From NCBI GenBank assembly GCA_903921135.1, contig CAIXOY010000228.1:1-8844 (forward strand): 8,844 bases of DNA. The letters are read 5' to 3'. The number at the start of each line of letters is the position of its first letter. The stretch's first letter is position 1. Below are positions 1 to 6,686 of the stretch, piece by piece. This DNA is from an uncultured Gammaproteobacteria bacterium. GTDB taxonomy: Bacteria > Pseudomonadota > Gammaproteobacteria > Pseudomonadales > UBA5518. Under the pieces are notes generated by a model that did no database searches, was not told the DNA's origin, and saw nothing but the letters and a program-made list of their open reading frames with translations. The position numbers and the translations under genes are program-made.

Positions 1-838
1 AAACCGCAAGTGCAGCGCCCAGTTGCCCCGCCAGCGCGTGGTCATCCGCGAGGCCCTCGACGTGATGATCCAGCGCGTGCAGCCCCGCCGCCGCAAGGAA
101 GCCCGCCTGCCGCATCCCGCCACCGAGGAGCTTGCGGTGCCGAAGTGCACCCGCAATGAACTCGGCCGACCCCAGCAGCAGCGAGCCGACCGGCGCGCCA
201 AGGCCCTTGCTGAGACACACCGACACGGAATCGAAACAGGCACAGATGGCGCGGGCGGCGTCCCACGCGGTGCTACCCCGCAAGGCTGCCTCGGCCACCG
301 CTGCGTTGAACAGACGGGCACCATCGAGATGCGTAGCCAGCCCGTTCTCCCGCGCCAGCGCACGCACGGACTGCAGGTAGGCGAGCGGCAGCACACGCCC
401 GCCGTGGGTGTTTTCCATCACGACGAGACGCGTACGGGTGTAGTGCGGGTCGTCAGATTTGATAGCCGCGCGGATATCGTCCAATGCGAGCGTGCCGTCG
501 GGCTGGTGCGCCAGGGGCTGCGGCTGGATGCTGCCGAGCACCGCCATGCCGCCCGCCTCCCAGCGGTAGGTGTGCCAGAACTGACCGACGATGGCCTCAT
601 CGCCGCGGCCGCAGTGCCCGAGTAATCCGACCAGATTGGCCTGCGTGCCGCTCGGCAAGAAAAGCGCGGCCTCGAAACCGAGCCGTTGTGCTGCGGACGC
701 TTGCAAGACGTTGACCGAGGGGTCATCGCCGTAGACGTCATCACCCACCTCGGCCTCCGCCATCGCGCGGCGCATCGCCGCCGTGGGCCGTGTGACGGTA
801 TCGCTGCGGAAATCACTGATGGGCGTAACACTGCTCAT
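1..838 (-). CDS. ltaE: Low-specificity L-threonine aldolase, C-terminus cut by window edge
   Basis: PLP-dependent fold-type I enzyme that cleaves L-threonine and L-allo-threonine to glycine and acetaldehyde in the cytoplasm. The visible 279 codons follow E. coli LtaE almost throughout: DFRSDTVTRPT near residue 9, GDDVYGDDPSVN, FLPSGTQANLVGLLGHC, VLGSIQPQP, ENTHGGRVLP, LDGARLFNA, and the PLP-lysine segment CLSKGLGAPVGS with the Schiff-base lysine at K211 (codon at 206-208), followed by GGGMRQAGFLAAAGLHAL. The family is about 330-350 aa, so roughly 55-65 C-terminal residues lie outside the window. ATG 836-838 is the only usable start, because no start codon occurs between it and the in-frame stop at 869-871. 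Its Shine-Dalgarno is poor. It lies 54 bases downstream of the molybdoenzyme gene on the same strand, so it may be read through from that operon or use its own weak promoter. Confidence 0.95.
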   Translation of the reverse strand, partial: MSSVTPISDFRSDTVTRPTAAMRRAMAEAEVGDDVYGDDPSVNVLQASAAQRLGFEAALFLPSGTQANLVGLLGHCGRGDEAIVGQFWHTYRWEAGGMAVLGSIQPQPLAHQPDGTLALDDIRAAIKSDDPHYTRTRLVVMENTHGGRVLPLAYLQSVRALARENGLATHLDGARLFNAAVAEAALRGSTAWDAARAICACFDSVSVCLSKGLGAPVGSLLLGSAEFIAGALRHRKLLGGGMRQAGFLAAAGLHALDHHVEGLADDHALAGQLGAALAV

Positions 839-865
839 GGGGGCTGCTGTCTGTGAGGAGGGGGC

Positions 866-871
866 ATTCTA
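866..871 (-). promoter_or_regulatory. Possible -10 element upstream of ltaE
   Basis: In the 54-base gap between the molybdoenzyme stop and the ltaE start, the minus strand reads TAGAAT, five of six matches to TATAAT and about 28 bases before the ATG. No convincing -35 sits 16-18 bases upstream, so this is a weak call. ltaE may instead be transcribed by read-through. Confidence 0.25.
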
Positions 872-892
872 CGGGAGCAGTCGCAAAGCGGC

Positions 893-3058
893 TCAGGCTC
901 TCGCGATCTCCACCACGATGCCGGAGAGGTGAGACATCCCCGAGAGCGGCTCGATGTTCCCGCGGCCGTCGCCGGCCAGGTAGTTGGAGTTCACGCCGGG
1001 ATGTTTCTGCGCGTGGGCAAGACCATCGGCATCCTTGTGGCCCCAGCACTGCGGGATCGCCACGGTGCGGCGCATCATCTCGTCGCTGAGACGCACCGGC
1101 ACCTCGATTGCACCGAAGGCCGAGCGCACGCCCACCCGGTCGCCGTTGACCACACCGAGCTCGGCCGCGTCAGAGGGGTTGATGTAGGCGTAGTTGCTGA
1201 CGTCCTTCACCAGCCGCGGCACGTTGGCCGAGGCCGTGTTGATGCGCTTGATCTCGCGCTTGCCGATCAGCTTGAAGGCATCGCGCTGCGCGAGTTCCTC
1301 GGCGTGCAGCGTCTCGAGTTTCTGCTGCAGACCCTCGAGGTAGGCCGCGGGCGCGAGATCCACCAGTCCGTCATCGGTGATCACGCGTGGCGTGCCGAGA
1401 TAATTGCCACCGCGGTTCTCGGGCAGAAGGATGCCGTGGGGATGCTCGCCTGCCATCGTCTTCGCGGATGGCAGACCCGCTTTCTTCAGCATGCCGTCGA
1501 GCATTTTCTCGGGCGTGAGCGACAGCTTGCGCAGCCAGGCCCTGGAGGAATACGCCAGACGCGTGTTGAGCTTCAGAAGCGCTGCCAGCCAGCGCTTGCC
1601 GAACATGGTGACGCCCGTGGCCTCGGCAATGCGGCTGTAGATCCACCACTCGTGGCGCACGCCGGGCGGCGGCTCCACCACCGCATCGCTGTAGATCATG
1701 AAGGGCACCGGTGTGCAGCCCATGAAACTCTGCAGCGCATAGGGGATCTCGGCGCGCTCGAGGAAGGTGGGCGCCGGCAGGATGTAGTGCGCGAGATTGC
1801 CCACCTCGTTCCGGAAGAGATCGATGCACACCAGCAATTCCAGCGTGCCGAAGGCACGATCGAGCCGGCCATCGGGATTGCTGCAGGCGAGCAGCGGGTT
1901 GCTCGCCTCGACGATCATCGCCTTCACGCGGCCTTCTTCGATGTCGGGCGCGAGCATCCCCGAGGGCATCAGGCCCACCACGCTCGGCATGCCGTCCGGG
2001 CGCACCGTCTTCAGCGTGACCTCGCCCGCCTTTTTCACCTCGCCGGCCATGTCGATGATGCCCTTGCCCATCAACATGCCGCCGGCGCGATCGAGGTTGC
2101 CGGAGATCGCGTTGATGCACTCGAGCAGCCAGAAACAATGCGTGCCGCTGCGTCCCTGGTTCACGCCGGTGGCCATGTAGAGACCTGCGCCATTGGCGCG
2201 GCGATGGCTCTCTACCAGCGAATTGAAAGTATCGACATCGATGCCCGTCACCGCCGCCTGGCGCTCGGCTGTCCAGCCCGCCACCGCTTCCTTGAGTGCG
2301 GCGTAGTGCTTCATATGGCGAGCGATGGCGACCTCGTCGACGCTGCCGCTGTTGATCAGCGCGTTGCACCAGGCCGCCAGCAGGAAGACGTCGGTATCGG
2401 GGCGGATGAACACATGCTCGCCCGCCTGCGCGGTCTCGATGCGCCGCGGGTTGATGAAGACCACGCGTCCGCCGCGCCGCGTGATGTCCTTCAGGCGCTG
2501 CACCGCGTGCGGGAGGTGGTAGAGCGTGTTGCCGGAGACGGCGGGGTTTGCGCCCAGCACCGCGAGGAATTCCGTGCGATCGACATCCGGATAGGCAAGC
2601 TGGAAAGGCGAGCCGTACATGTCTTCGCAGACGCGGAACTTGTTGGTGGTGTCGCAGGTGCCGGTGCCGAACAGCGCGCGAGAACCAAGCGCCTTGTAAA
2701 ACGCATTGCGGAACAGGGGCGCGAGCACATTCGCCCCGCCCGCGCTGCCCACCAGATGGGCAATGGCGTCCCCACCGTCGCGATCGCGGATGGCCTTGAT
2801 GCGGGCGCCAATCTCGGCGATCGCCTGCTCCCAGCCGATGGGCTCCCAGCGTGAGCCGATGCGCTTCATGGGCTGCGTGATGCGGTCAGGGCTGTTCTGC
2901 ACCTGATCGAAGTGGATGCCTTTCACGCAGGAATAGCCCTTGCTCACCACGTGCTGCTTGTCGGGGCGGATGGCGACGACGCGGTTGTCCTCCACATCGA
3001 CCTCGAGCCCGCAGGTGGCCTCGCAGACACGGCAGAAGGTGTGGCGGGTAACGGTCAT
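893..3058 (-). CDS. Molybdopterin (bis-MGD) oxidoreductase, DMSO reductase superfamily, single [4Fe-4S]
   Basis: 721-aa catalytic subunit of the DMSO-reductase superfamily (COG0243-like). Residues 1-60 form the [4Fe-4S] domain with C9-x2-C12-x3-C16-x27-C44, followed by KG. The Mo/W-cofactor domain follows, with GTGTCDTTNKF at 131-141, where C135 is the probable metal ligand by position, GANP at 169-172, and VVFINPRRIETA. The C-terminal MGD-binding domain ends with KHPGVNSNYLAGDGRGNIEP and the GMSHLSGIVVEI tail. There is no twin-arginine signal, so it is probably cytoplasmic. I chose ATG 3058 because AAGGAG stands 7 bases upstream and the Cys motif begins at residue 9; starting further upstream adds 43 low-complexity residues read inside the neighbouring gene. 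The gene begins 4 bases after the PQQ dehydrogenase stop, so the two are translationally coupled. No iron-sulfur or membrane partner subunit is adjacent. The substrate cannot be deduced. Confidence 0.93.
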   Translation of the reverse strand: MTVTRHTFCRVCEATCGLEVDVEDNRVVAIRPDKQHVVSKGYSCVKGIHFDQVQNSPDRITQPMKRIGSRWEPIGWEQAIAEIGARIKAIRDRDGGDAIAHLVGSAGGANVLAPLFRNAFYKALGSRALFGTGTCDTTNKFRVCEDMYGSPFQLAYPDVDRTEFLAVLGANPAVSGNTLYHLPHAVQRLKDITRRGGRVVFINPRRIETAQAGEHVFIRPDTDVFLLAAWCNALINSGSVDEVAIARHMKHYAALKEAVAGWTAERQAAVTGIDVDTFNSLVESHRRANGAGLYMATGVNQGRSGTHCFWLLECINAISGNLDRAGGMLMGKGIIDMAGEVKKAGEVTLKTVRPDGMPSVVGLMPSGMLAPDIEEGRVKAMIVEASNPLLACSNPDGRLDRAFGTLELLVCIDLFRNEVGNLAHYILPAPTFLERAEIPYALQSFMGCTPVPFMIYSDAVVEPPPGVRHEWWIYSRIAEATGVTMFGKRWLAALLKLNTRLAYSSRAWLRKLSLTPEKMLDGMLKKAGLPSAKTMAGEHPHGILLPENRGGNYLGTPRVITDDGLVDLAPAAYLEGLQQKLETLHAEELAQRDAFKLIGKREIKRINTASANVPRLVKDVSNYAYINPSDAAELGVVNGDRVGVRSAFGAIEVPVRLSDEMMRRTVAIPQCWGHKDADGLAHAQKHPGVNSNYLAGDGRGNIEPLSGMSHLSGIVVEIARA

Positions 3059-3062
3059 GGGC

Positions 3063-5135
3063 TCACTCCTTCCGGTGTTGGCGCCGCAGTTCGAGGGCGA
3101 GTGACAACACCCATGCCCGTATCGCGGCCGACTGCTCGAGCGTGAGGCCTTCGGCCGCCGGCATGCCCCGCGCGGCGCGTGCGCCACCGACCACGATGCC
3201 GTCCCACTGTTGGTAGGTTTCCGTGCTGATGTGGCGCAGATCCGGCACCGTTCCGCCGCGGCGCGCCACCGCGCCCTTGCCGTGGCACCCGGAGCAGTGC
3301 GCCGCCTCGAAAAGTGCTGCGCCCTTCGCGATGAGCTGCGGGCTGTCGGTCTGTGCGGGCAGTGCTGGGAGCGGCGTTTCGACGACTACGTCTGCCGGCA
3401 TGGGTTGCCGGCCCGACAGGGAGAACGACATCAGCCGCGCGCGGCCGCTGGTCGCACTGCCCGTGTGCAGCGAGGGATAGCTGAACTGCATGGCACCGCC
3501 AGAGCCCACCGGCACCAGCACGCGTTGCTCGCCGCCGATCGTGTAACTCACGGGCGCGGCAGAAATGGCAGAGCCGGTGGCAACCTGCCACAGGCGCGTG
3601 CCGTCGTCGGCCTTGTAGGCGCTGAAGGTGCCGTCTCCGCCACCCTGGAACACCACATTGCCCGCCGTGGCGAGCACACCGCCGTTGTAGGCCACGGTCT
3701 GCTCCACGACCCAGCGCGGGCGTTGCGTGAGCGGATCCCAGGCGACCAGCTTGCCCGGAGCATGCGGCTTGCCATCGACCGTCTCGGGCGCCTCGATGGT
3801 GTCGCCGATATCCTCGGGGCCGTTCCAGGTGACGATCGAGGGCACGTCGGCGGCGGGTATGTACGCGAGCCCCGTGCGCGGGCTCCAGGCCATGGGATGC
3901 GGCCCGTGCGCGCCCCACTCGTTGGGCCAGACCTCGACGCGCGAGCCAGACGGGTAATTCCAGTACATCGCCTCCGGATCGAGCACCGGTCGCCCGGTCT
4001 GCAGGTCGATGTGGGTGGCCCAGTTGACCTTCACGTAGTGCTCAGCCGAGATCAGCTTGCCGGTGGCGCGGTCGAGCACATAGAAAAACCCGTTCTTGGG
4101 CGCGATCATCAGCGCCTTGGTGGGCTTGCCGCCGAGAGGAAGTTCGGCGAGCACGATGTTCATGGTGGCGTTGTATTCCCAGCTGTCCTGCGGGACGGTC
4201 TGGTAGTGCCAGACGTACTCGCCGGTGGCTGCATCGAGCGCCATCACCGAGGACGTGAACAGGTTGTCGCCGCCCGCGGGGCTGCGCTGCGAGTACAGGT
4301 AGGGCACGGCGCCGGCCGTGCCGAAGTAGAGCCGGTCGGTGTCCGGGTCGTAGGTCATCCCGTTCCAGTTGCTGCCACCGCCGCCGTGGGTTTCCAGCGC
4401 GTTGCCGCTCCAGCTTTTTGCCGCCATCTGCATGGCAGCCGAGGTGTTCTCCGAGGCGATGTGGCTGGGCACGGTGTAGAAGCGCCACAGGAACCGCCCG
4501 GTGGCCGCATCCCAGGCGCTCACGTGGCCGCGGTTGCGCATCCCGCTCTCGGAGCCCGCATTGCCCACGAAGACCTTGCCCCCGCCCACGTAGGGCGCAT
4601 CGGTGATGCTGTAGCCGCTCTGCGGGTCGCAGGTCTGCGCCGACCAGCGCTGCTTGCCCGTGGCGCGGTCCAACGCGATCAGCCGGCAGTCCGACACCGT
4701 CACCAGCACAAGGTCCGCCCACAGCGCCACGCCGCGGTTGACCCTGGAGGTCCAGTTATTGGCAGGCGTGACGTTCTTGCCGGGATCGAAGCTCCAGAGT
4801 TGGCGGCCGCTCGCGGCATCGATGGCCCAGACCATCGAATGCGCACCCGATAGGTAGATCACGCCATCGACCACCAGCGGTGTCGCGGCGATGCCGTCCG
4901 GCGCTGGAAGATCCACAGACCAGTCGAGCCCGAGCTCTCCGACATTGCCGGCATCGATCGCCGTGAGCGGGCTGAAGTGCGCGCCGTCTGCGTTGCCGCC
5001 GTGGAGGAACCAGTTGGCCCCGGAGGGCCCCTCGCGCGCGATGCGCGCGGCATCGACACCTGCTGCGGCAGAGCCCGCCATGGATTGAAAAGCTCCGACA
5101 CAGAGCAACACGGCAGCCAGCAGACGTTCCCGCAT
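3063..5135 (-). CDS. Secreted PQQ-dependent dehydrogenase with C-terminal cytochrome c domain (quinohemoprotein type II-like)
   Basis: 690-aa periplasmic quinohemoprotein. Signal peptide about residues 1-25 (MRERLLAAVLLCVG, AGSAAA). An eight-bladed PQQ propeller spans about 35-580, with W-motif repeats such as AIDAASGRQLW, ALDRATGKQRW, AWDAATGRFLW and ALDAATGEYVW. The cytochrome c domain is about 595-690, with heme motif C614-SG-C617-H618 and probable axial Met M658 (RGMPA). Length and order match quinohemoprotein alcohol dehydrogenases. Family residues present: E196 (probable Ca ligand), W257 (PQQ-stacking region), K347. By my hand alignment several hallmarks are replaced: the vicinal Cys pair by W128-T129, the Ca-ligand Asn by G275, and the catalytic Asp by E320 (SWEYNAT). 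The substrate may therefore not be a simple alcohol. ATG 5135 is supported by AAGGAG 6 bases upstream and by the signal peptide. Confidence 0.92.
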   Translation of the reverse strand: MRERLLAAVLLCVGAFQSMAGSAAAGVDAARIAREGPSGANWFLHGGNADGAHFSPLTAIDAGNVGELGLDWSVDLPAPDGIAATPLVVDGVIYLSGAHSMVWAIDAASGRQLWSFDPGKNVTPANNWTSRVNRGVALWADLVLVTVSDCRLIALDRATGKQRWSAQTCDPQSGYSITDAPYVGGGKVFVGNAGSESGMRNRGHVSAWDAATGRFLWRFYTVPSHIASENTSAAMQMAAKSWSGNALETHGGGGSNWNGMTYDPDTDRLYFGTAGAVPYLYSQRSPAGGDNLFTSSVMALDAATGEYVWHYQTVPQDSWEYNATMNIVLAELPLGGKPTKALMIAPKNGFFYVLDRATGKLISAEHYVKVNWATHIDLQTGRPVLDPEAMYWNYPSGSRVEVWPNEWGAHGPHPMAWSPRTGLAYIPAADVPSIVTWNGPEDIGDTIEAPETVDGKPHAPGKLVAWDPLTQRPRWVVEQTVAYNGGVLATAGNVVFQGGGDGTFSAYKADDGTRLWQVATGSAISAAPVSYTIGGEQRVLVPVGSGGAMQFSYPSLHTGSATSGRARLMSFSLSGRQPMPADVVVETPLPALPAQTDSPQLIAKGAALFEAAHCSGCHGKGAVARRGGTVPDLRHISTETYQQWDGIVVGGARAARGMPAAEGLTLEQSAAIRAWVLSLALELRRQHRKE
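3066..3071 (-). promoter_or_regulatory. Shine-Dalgarno of the molybdoenzyme gene, inside the end of the PQQ dehydrogenase gene
   Basis: The minus strand reads AAGGAG, TGA, GCCC, ATG. The SD is formed by the last two sense codons (Lys-Glu) of the upstream gene, followed by its stop, a 4-base gap, and the start. This decides the start at 3058 and indicates translational coupling. Confidence 0.85.
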
Positions 5136-5141
5136 GTGCTT

Positions 5142-5147
5142 CTCCTT
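5142..5147 (-). promoter_or_regulatory. Shine-Dalgarno of the PQQ dehydrogenase gene
   Basis: The minus strand reads AAGGAG, then AAGCAC, then ATG at 5135. The strong SD at 6-base spacing fixes the start and rules out the 61-residue upstream extension, which lacks a signal peptide at its own N-terminus. Confidence 0.8.
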
Positions 5148-5165
5148 GGCGAGGGGGCAAGAGCG

Positions 5166-5194
5166 ACTATACCCGAGGCAACCGGGGTAGTCAG
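5166..5194 (-). promoter_or_regulatory. Sigma70-like promoter for the PQQ dehydrogenase-molybdoenzyme operon
   Basis: On the minus strand CTGACT (5189-5194; TGAC core of TTGACA) is followed after exactly 17 bases by TATAGT (5166-5171; five of six matches to TATAAT). Transcription would start near 5159, leaving a leader of about 24 bases that contains the Shine-Dalgarno. Seen in sequence; activity is inferred. Confidence 0.55.
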
Positions 5195-5220
5195 TGCCTC
5201 CACCTATGCGGTGTCCTGTG

Positions 5221-5234
5221 TTGATCAGGGTCAA
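5221..5234. promoter_or_regulatory. FNR/ANR-like box in the divergent intergenic region
   Basis: TTGAT-CAGG-GTCAA matches the FNR/ANR/DNR half-site palindrome TTGAT-N4-ATCAA at nine of ten defined positions. Its centre lies about 68 bases upstream of the inferred start of the minus-strand operon, compatible with class I activation, and about 65 bases upstream of the plus-strand lipoprotein start codon. A regulator of the CRP/FNR family could control either side. No regulator gene is in the window. Confidence 0.4.
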
Positions 5235-5292
5235 GCCGCTGGACGTCGCCGGCGCCCAGAGTGGGTGGCCCGCAACCGAGGCCTGCATCACC

Positions 5293-6510
5293 ATGACACC
5301 CGCACGCGACACCGCCAACGCATCGCGAACGACTGCTGTCGTACGGTCCCTTTTGGCCGGCAGCGCTCTCGCATTTCTGCTTCAGGCCTGCAGCAGCTAC
5401 GGCCCGCCCACCGAACCGGCACCCACCGGCAGGATCGAGTACGACGGCTTTTCCTTTGCCGCGCCACCCGGCCCCGGATGGACGATCACGCGCGGAGCAG
5501 ATGGCGTGGTCATGAGCCGCATGCTCGAATCGCCCGAACACACCCAAGTGGCAGTGGTGCTGCGCTCAACCGGATTCGATCCGGCACTGGTGGGCTATCC
5601 CGCCTATGCGACGGACCGCGAGGTCTTCACGCGGTACGTCAAAGCGAACAAGGAGAACTCGCAGGCGCAGGGTGACCAATCCCGATTCGTCATGCTCTCG
5701 GACGATGCCATCACCGACTCGCGCTTCGGTTACTGCGCCCGCACCTCGGAAAAAGTGGAAGACCACACGCCGGCCACGCGCAAGCACATGCTGCTCATGG
5801 AAACCTGGGGCTATACCTGCCTGATGCCCGGCGCCCCGAAGTTCATCGTGGAGGTCGCCTTTTCGGAGCGCGCGGCGCCGGGCGTGCAAGACGCGAATCT
5901 GGTGGAGACCCGGGAGGCGTTCTTCAGAGGCTTCAGGTTCTCCGGCGCGGCAACGGAAGGCCCGGCCTCCGCAAGCGGCATCGCGGCTGCGGGCGCCGGA
6001 GCCTCTGCCCCCGCAGCAACGCCGGCGGCCTCCACAGCAACGCCGGCCGCCTCTGCAGCAACACCCGGGTTGCTGGTGCTCACCGTGCGCCAATCGCAGC
6101 GGGAAAGCGTCCGCAAGGGTTTCGAAAAAGCAGCGCCCGGGATCGCGATGGTTCTGGAAGGTGATCCGCGCACGGCCGAGCCACACCGGAACCTGCGGCT
6201 TTCGTTCTCGGCGCAAGTCGACAGGAGCGGCCAGATGAGCAACCGCGACGGTGCTGCCATAGGCGGCCTCGCGGCGGTGCTGCTGGGCAGCATCACGCCG
6301 TGGTCCTGCCCCGTGATCCATTCACTGCAAGCGAGCCTGCTCGGACCCGACGGCACGGAGTTGCGCACATGGACCATCACGCACAAGGACAAGCACGTGG
6401 GCACCATGCTCGCCTGCCCGGACGTCGAGCAGCCTGAGGCGGGCGCCATATTTGAACTCGAGAAGGAACTGATCCGGCGCATGCGCGCAGAGAACCTCCT
6501 GGCGCACTGA
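5293..6510 (+). CDS. Predicted outer-membrane lipoprotein of unknown function, two domains joined by an Ala-rich linker
   Basis: 405-aa protein I do not recognise. The N-terminus is a lipoprotein signal peptide: SLLAGSALAFLLQAC with lipobox LQAC and acylated C33; Ser at +2 favours the outer membrane. Domain 1, about 42-215, begins IEYDGFSFAAPPGPGWTI and contains three Cys (around YCART and YTCLMPG). An Ala/Pro/Ser/Thr linker at about 217-259 carries an AATPAAS repeat. Domain 2, about 260-405, begins LLVLTVRQSQRESVRKGFEKA, includes a Gly/Ala/Leu-rich stretch (AAIGGLAAVLLGSITPWSCPV) that could be membrane-associated, and ends in a charged helix-like tail. ATG 5293 is chosen because the signal peptide fits it; upstream in-frame ATGs at 5194 and 5206 would put about 30 extra residues before it. 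The SD is weak. It is divergent from the PQQ dehydrogenase and shares its 157-base intergenic region. Confidence 0.8.
   Translation: MTPARDTANASRTTAVVRSLLAGSALAFLLQACSSYGPPTEPAPTGRIEYDGFSFAAPPGPGWTITRGADGVVMSRMLESPEHTQVAVVLRSTGFDPALVGYPAYATDREVFTRYVKANKENSQAQGDQSRFVMLSDDAITDSRFGYCARTSEKVEDHTPATRKHMLLMETWGYTCLMPGAPKFIVEVAFSERAAPGVQDANLVETREAFFRGFRFSGAATEGPASASGIAAAGAGASAPAATPAASTATPAASAATPGLLVLTVRQSQRESVRKGFEKAAPGIAMVLEGDPRTAEPHRNLRLSFSAQVDRSGQMSNRDGAAIGGLAAVLLGSITPWSCPVIHSLQASLLGPDGTELRTWTITHKDKHVGTMLACPDVEQPEAGAIFELEKELIRRMRAENLLAH
6013..6069 (+). repeat. 21-base tandem repeat, about 2.7 copies, in the lipoprotein linker
   Basis: Units at 6013-6033 and 6034-6054, with a partial third from 6055, share the core CAGCAACGCCGGC and encode AATPAAS, TATPAAS, AATPG. 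The repeat is in frame and lies wholly in the flexible linker between the two domains, so copy number could vary by slippage without a frameshift. Confidence 0.8.
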
Positions 6511-6517
6511 CCCCTCC

Positions 6518-6632
6518 AGGAGCGGGCCATGCCCGCGACTCCCACCGTGTGCGGGCCGTGCCCGCGACAGCAGCACATCAGTCGGGGGCATGGCCCCCTC
6601 CCACATCAGAGATGCCGGGCCATGCCCGCGAC
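6518..6632. repeat. Cluster of four REP-like palindromes
   Basis: In the 176-base gap between the lipoprotein and the PyrD-PyrK gene there are four copies of a GC-rich imperfect palindrome: 6518-6539 and 6611-6632 with core CGGGCCATGCCCGCGAC, 6547-6568 with CGGGCCGTGCCCGCGAC, and 6581-6604 in inverted orientation (core GGGGGCATGGCCCCC followed by TCCCAC). Each can form a short hairpin. Mixed orientation and flanking GTGGGAG-type sequence resemble gammaproteobacterial REP/BIME elements. There is no T-run, so these are not classical intrinsic terminators, though they could slow transcription or protect the upstream mRNA 3' end. Confidence 0.75.
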
Positions 6633-6641
6633 CGATGACGG

Positions 6642-6647
6642 TATACT
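6642..6647 (+). promoter_or_regulatory. Probable -10 element for the PyrD-PyrK fusion gene
   Basis: TATACT (five of six matches to TATAAT) lies 39 bases before the GTG start, just past the last REP-like element. No good -35 occurs 16-18 bases upstream, because that position falls inside the REP palindrome. A start of transcription near 6654 would leave a leader of about 33 bases. Confidence 0.35.
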
Positions 6648-6673
6648 CGCGCTCTCCCCCAGCAGCCCCGATC

Positions 6674-6677
6674 AGGA
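6674..6677 (+). promoter_or_regulatory. Shine-Dalgarno for the GTG start of the PyrD-PyrK fusion gene
   Basis: AGGA precedes the GTG at 6687 by 9 bases. No ATG in frame gives a better fit, and MTIEFFGRRLSGPFTIPSG is the expected family N-terminus, so GTG is taken as the start. Confidence 0.6.
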
Positions 6678-6686
6678 CTCCAGGCC

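Noticed and set aside
23..625. 200-codon open frame on the plus strand at the left edge
   Set aside because: Antisense to threonine aldolase, whose sequence matches the family along its whole visible length.
929..2854. 641-codon open frame on the plus strand opposite the molybdoenzyme
   Set aside because: It lies wholly antisense to a gene with clear family motifs, has no recognisable domain, is rich in His/Arg/Ala/Asp as expected from the reverse reading of GC-rich codons, and has no Shine-Dalgarno support.
3059..3187. Upstream extension of the molybdoenzyme by 43 residues, including an RR pair that might suggest a Tat signal
   Set aside because: The extension overlaps the coding end of the PQQ dehydrogenase, has no hydrophobic core after the arginines, and a strong SD points to ATG 3058.
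3210..4853. 547-codon open frame on the plus strand opposite the PQQ dehydrogenase
   Set aside because: Antisense shadow of a convincing secreted quinohemoprotein; composition is Arg/His/Ala/Gly-rich with no motif.
5221..5249. TTGATC as the -35 of a promoter for the plus-strand lipoprotein
   Set aside because: No -10-like hexamer is found 16-18 bases downstream; the sequence there is GC-rich.
6581..6604. GC-rich hairpin as an intrinsic terminator after the lipoprotein gene
   Set aside because: No T-run follows the stem, and the element belongs to a family of four related palindromes, so a REP explanation fits better.
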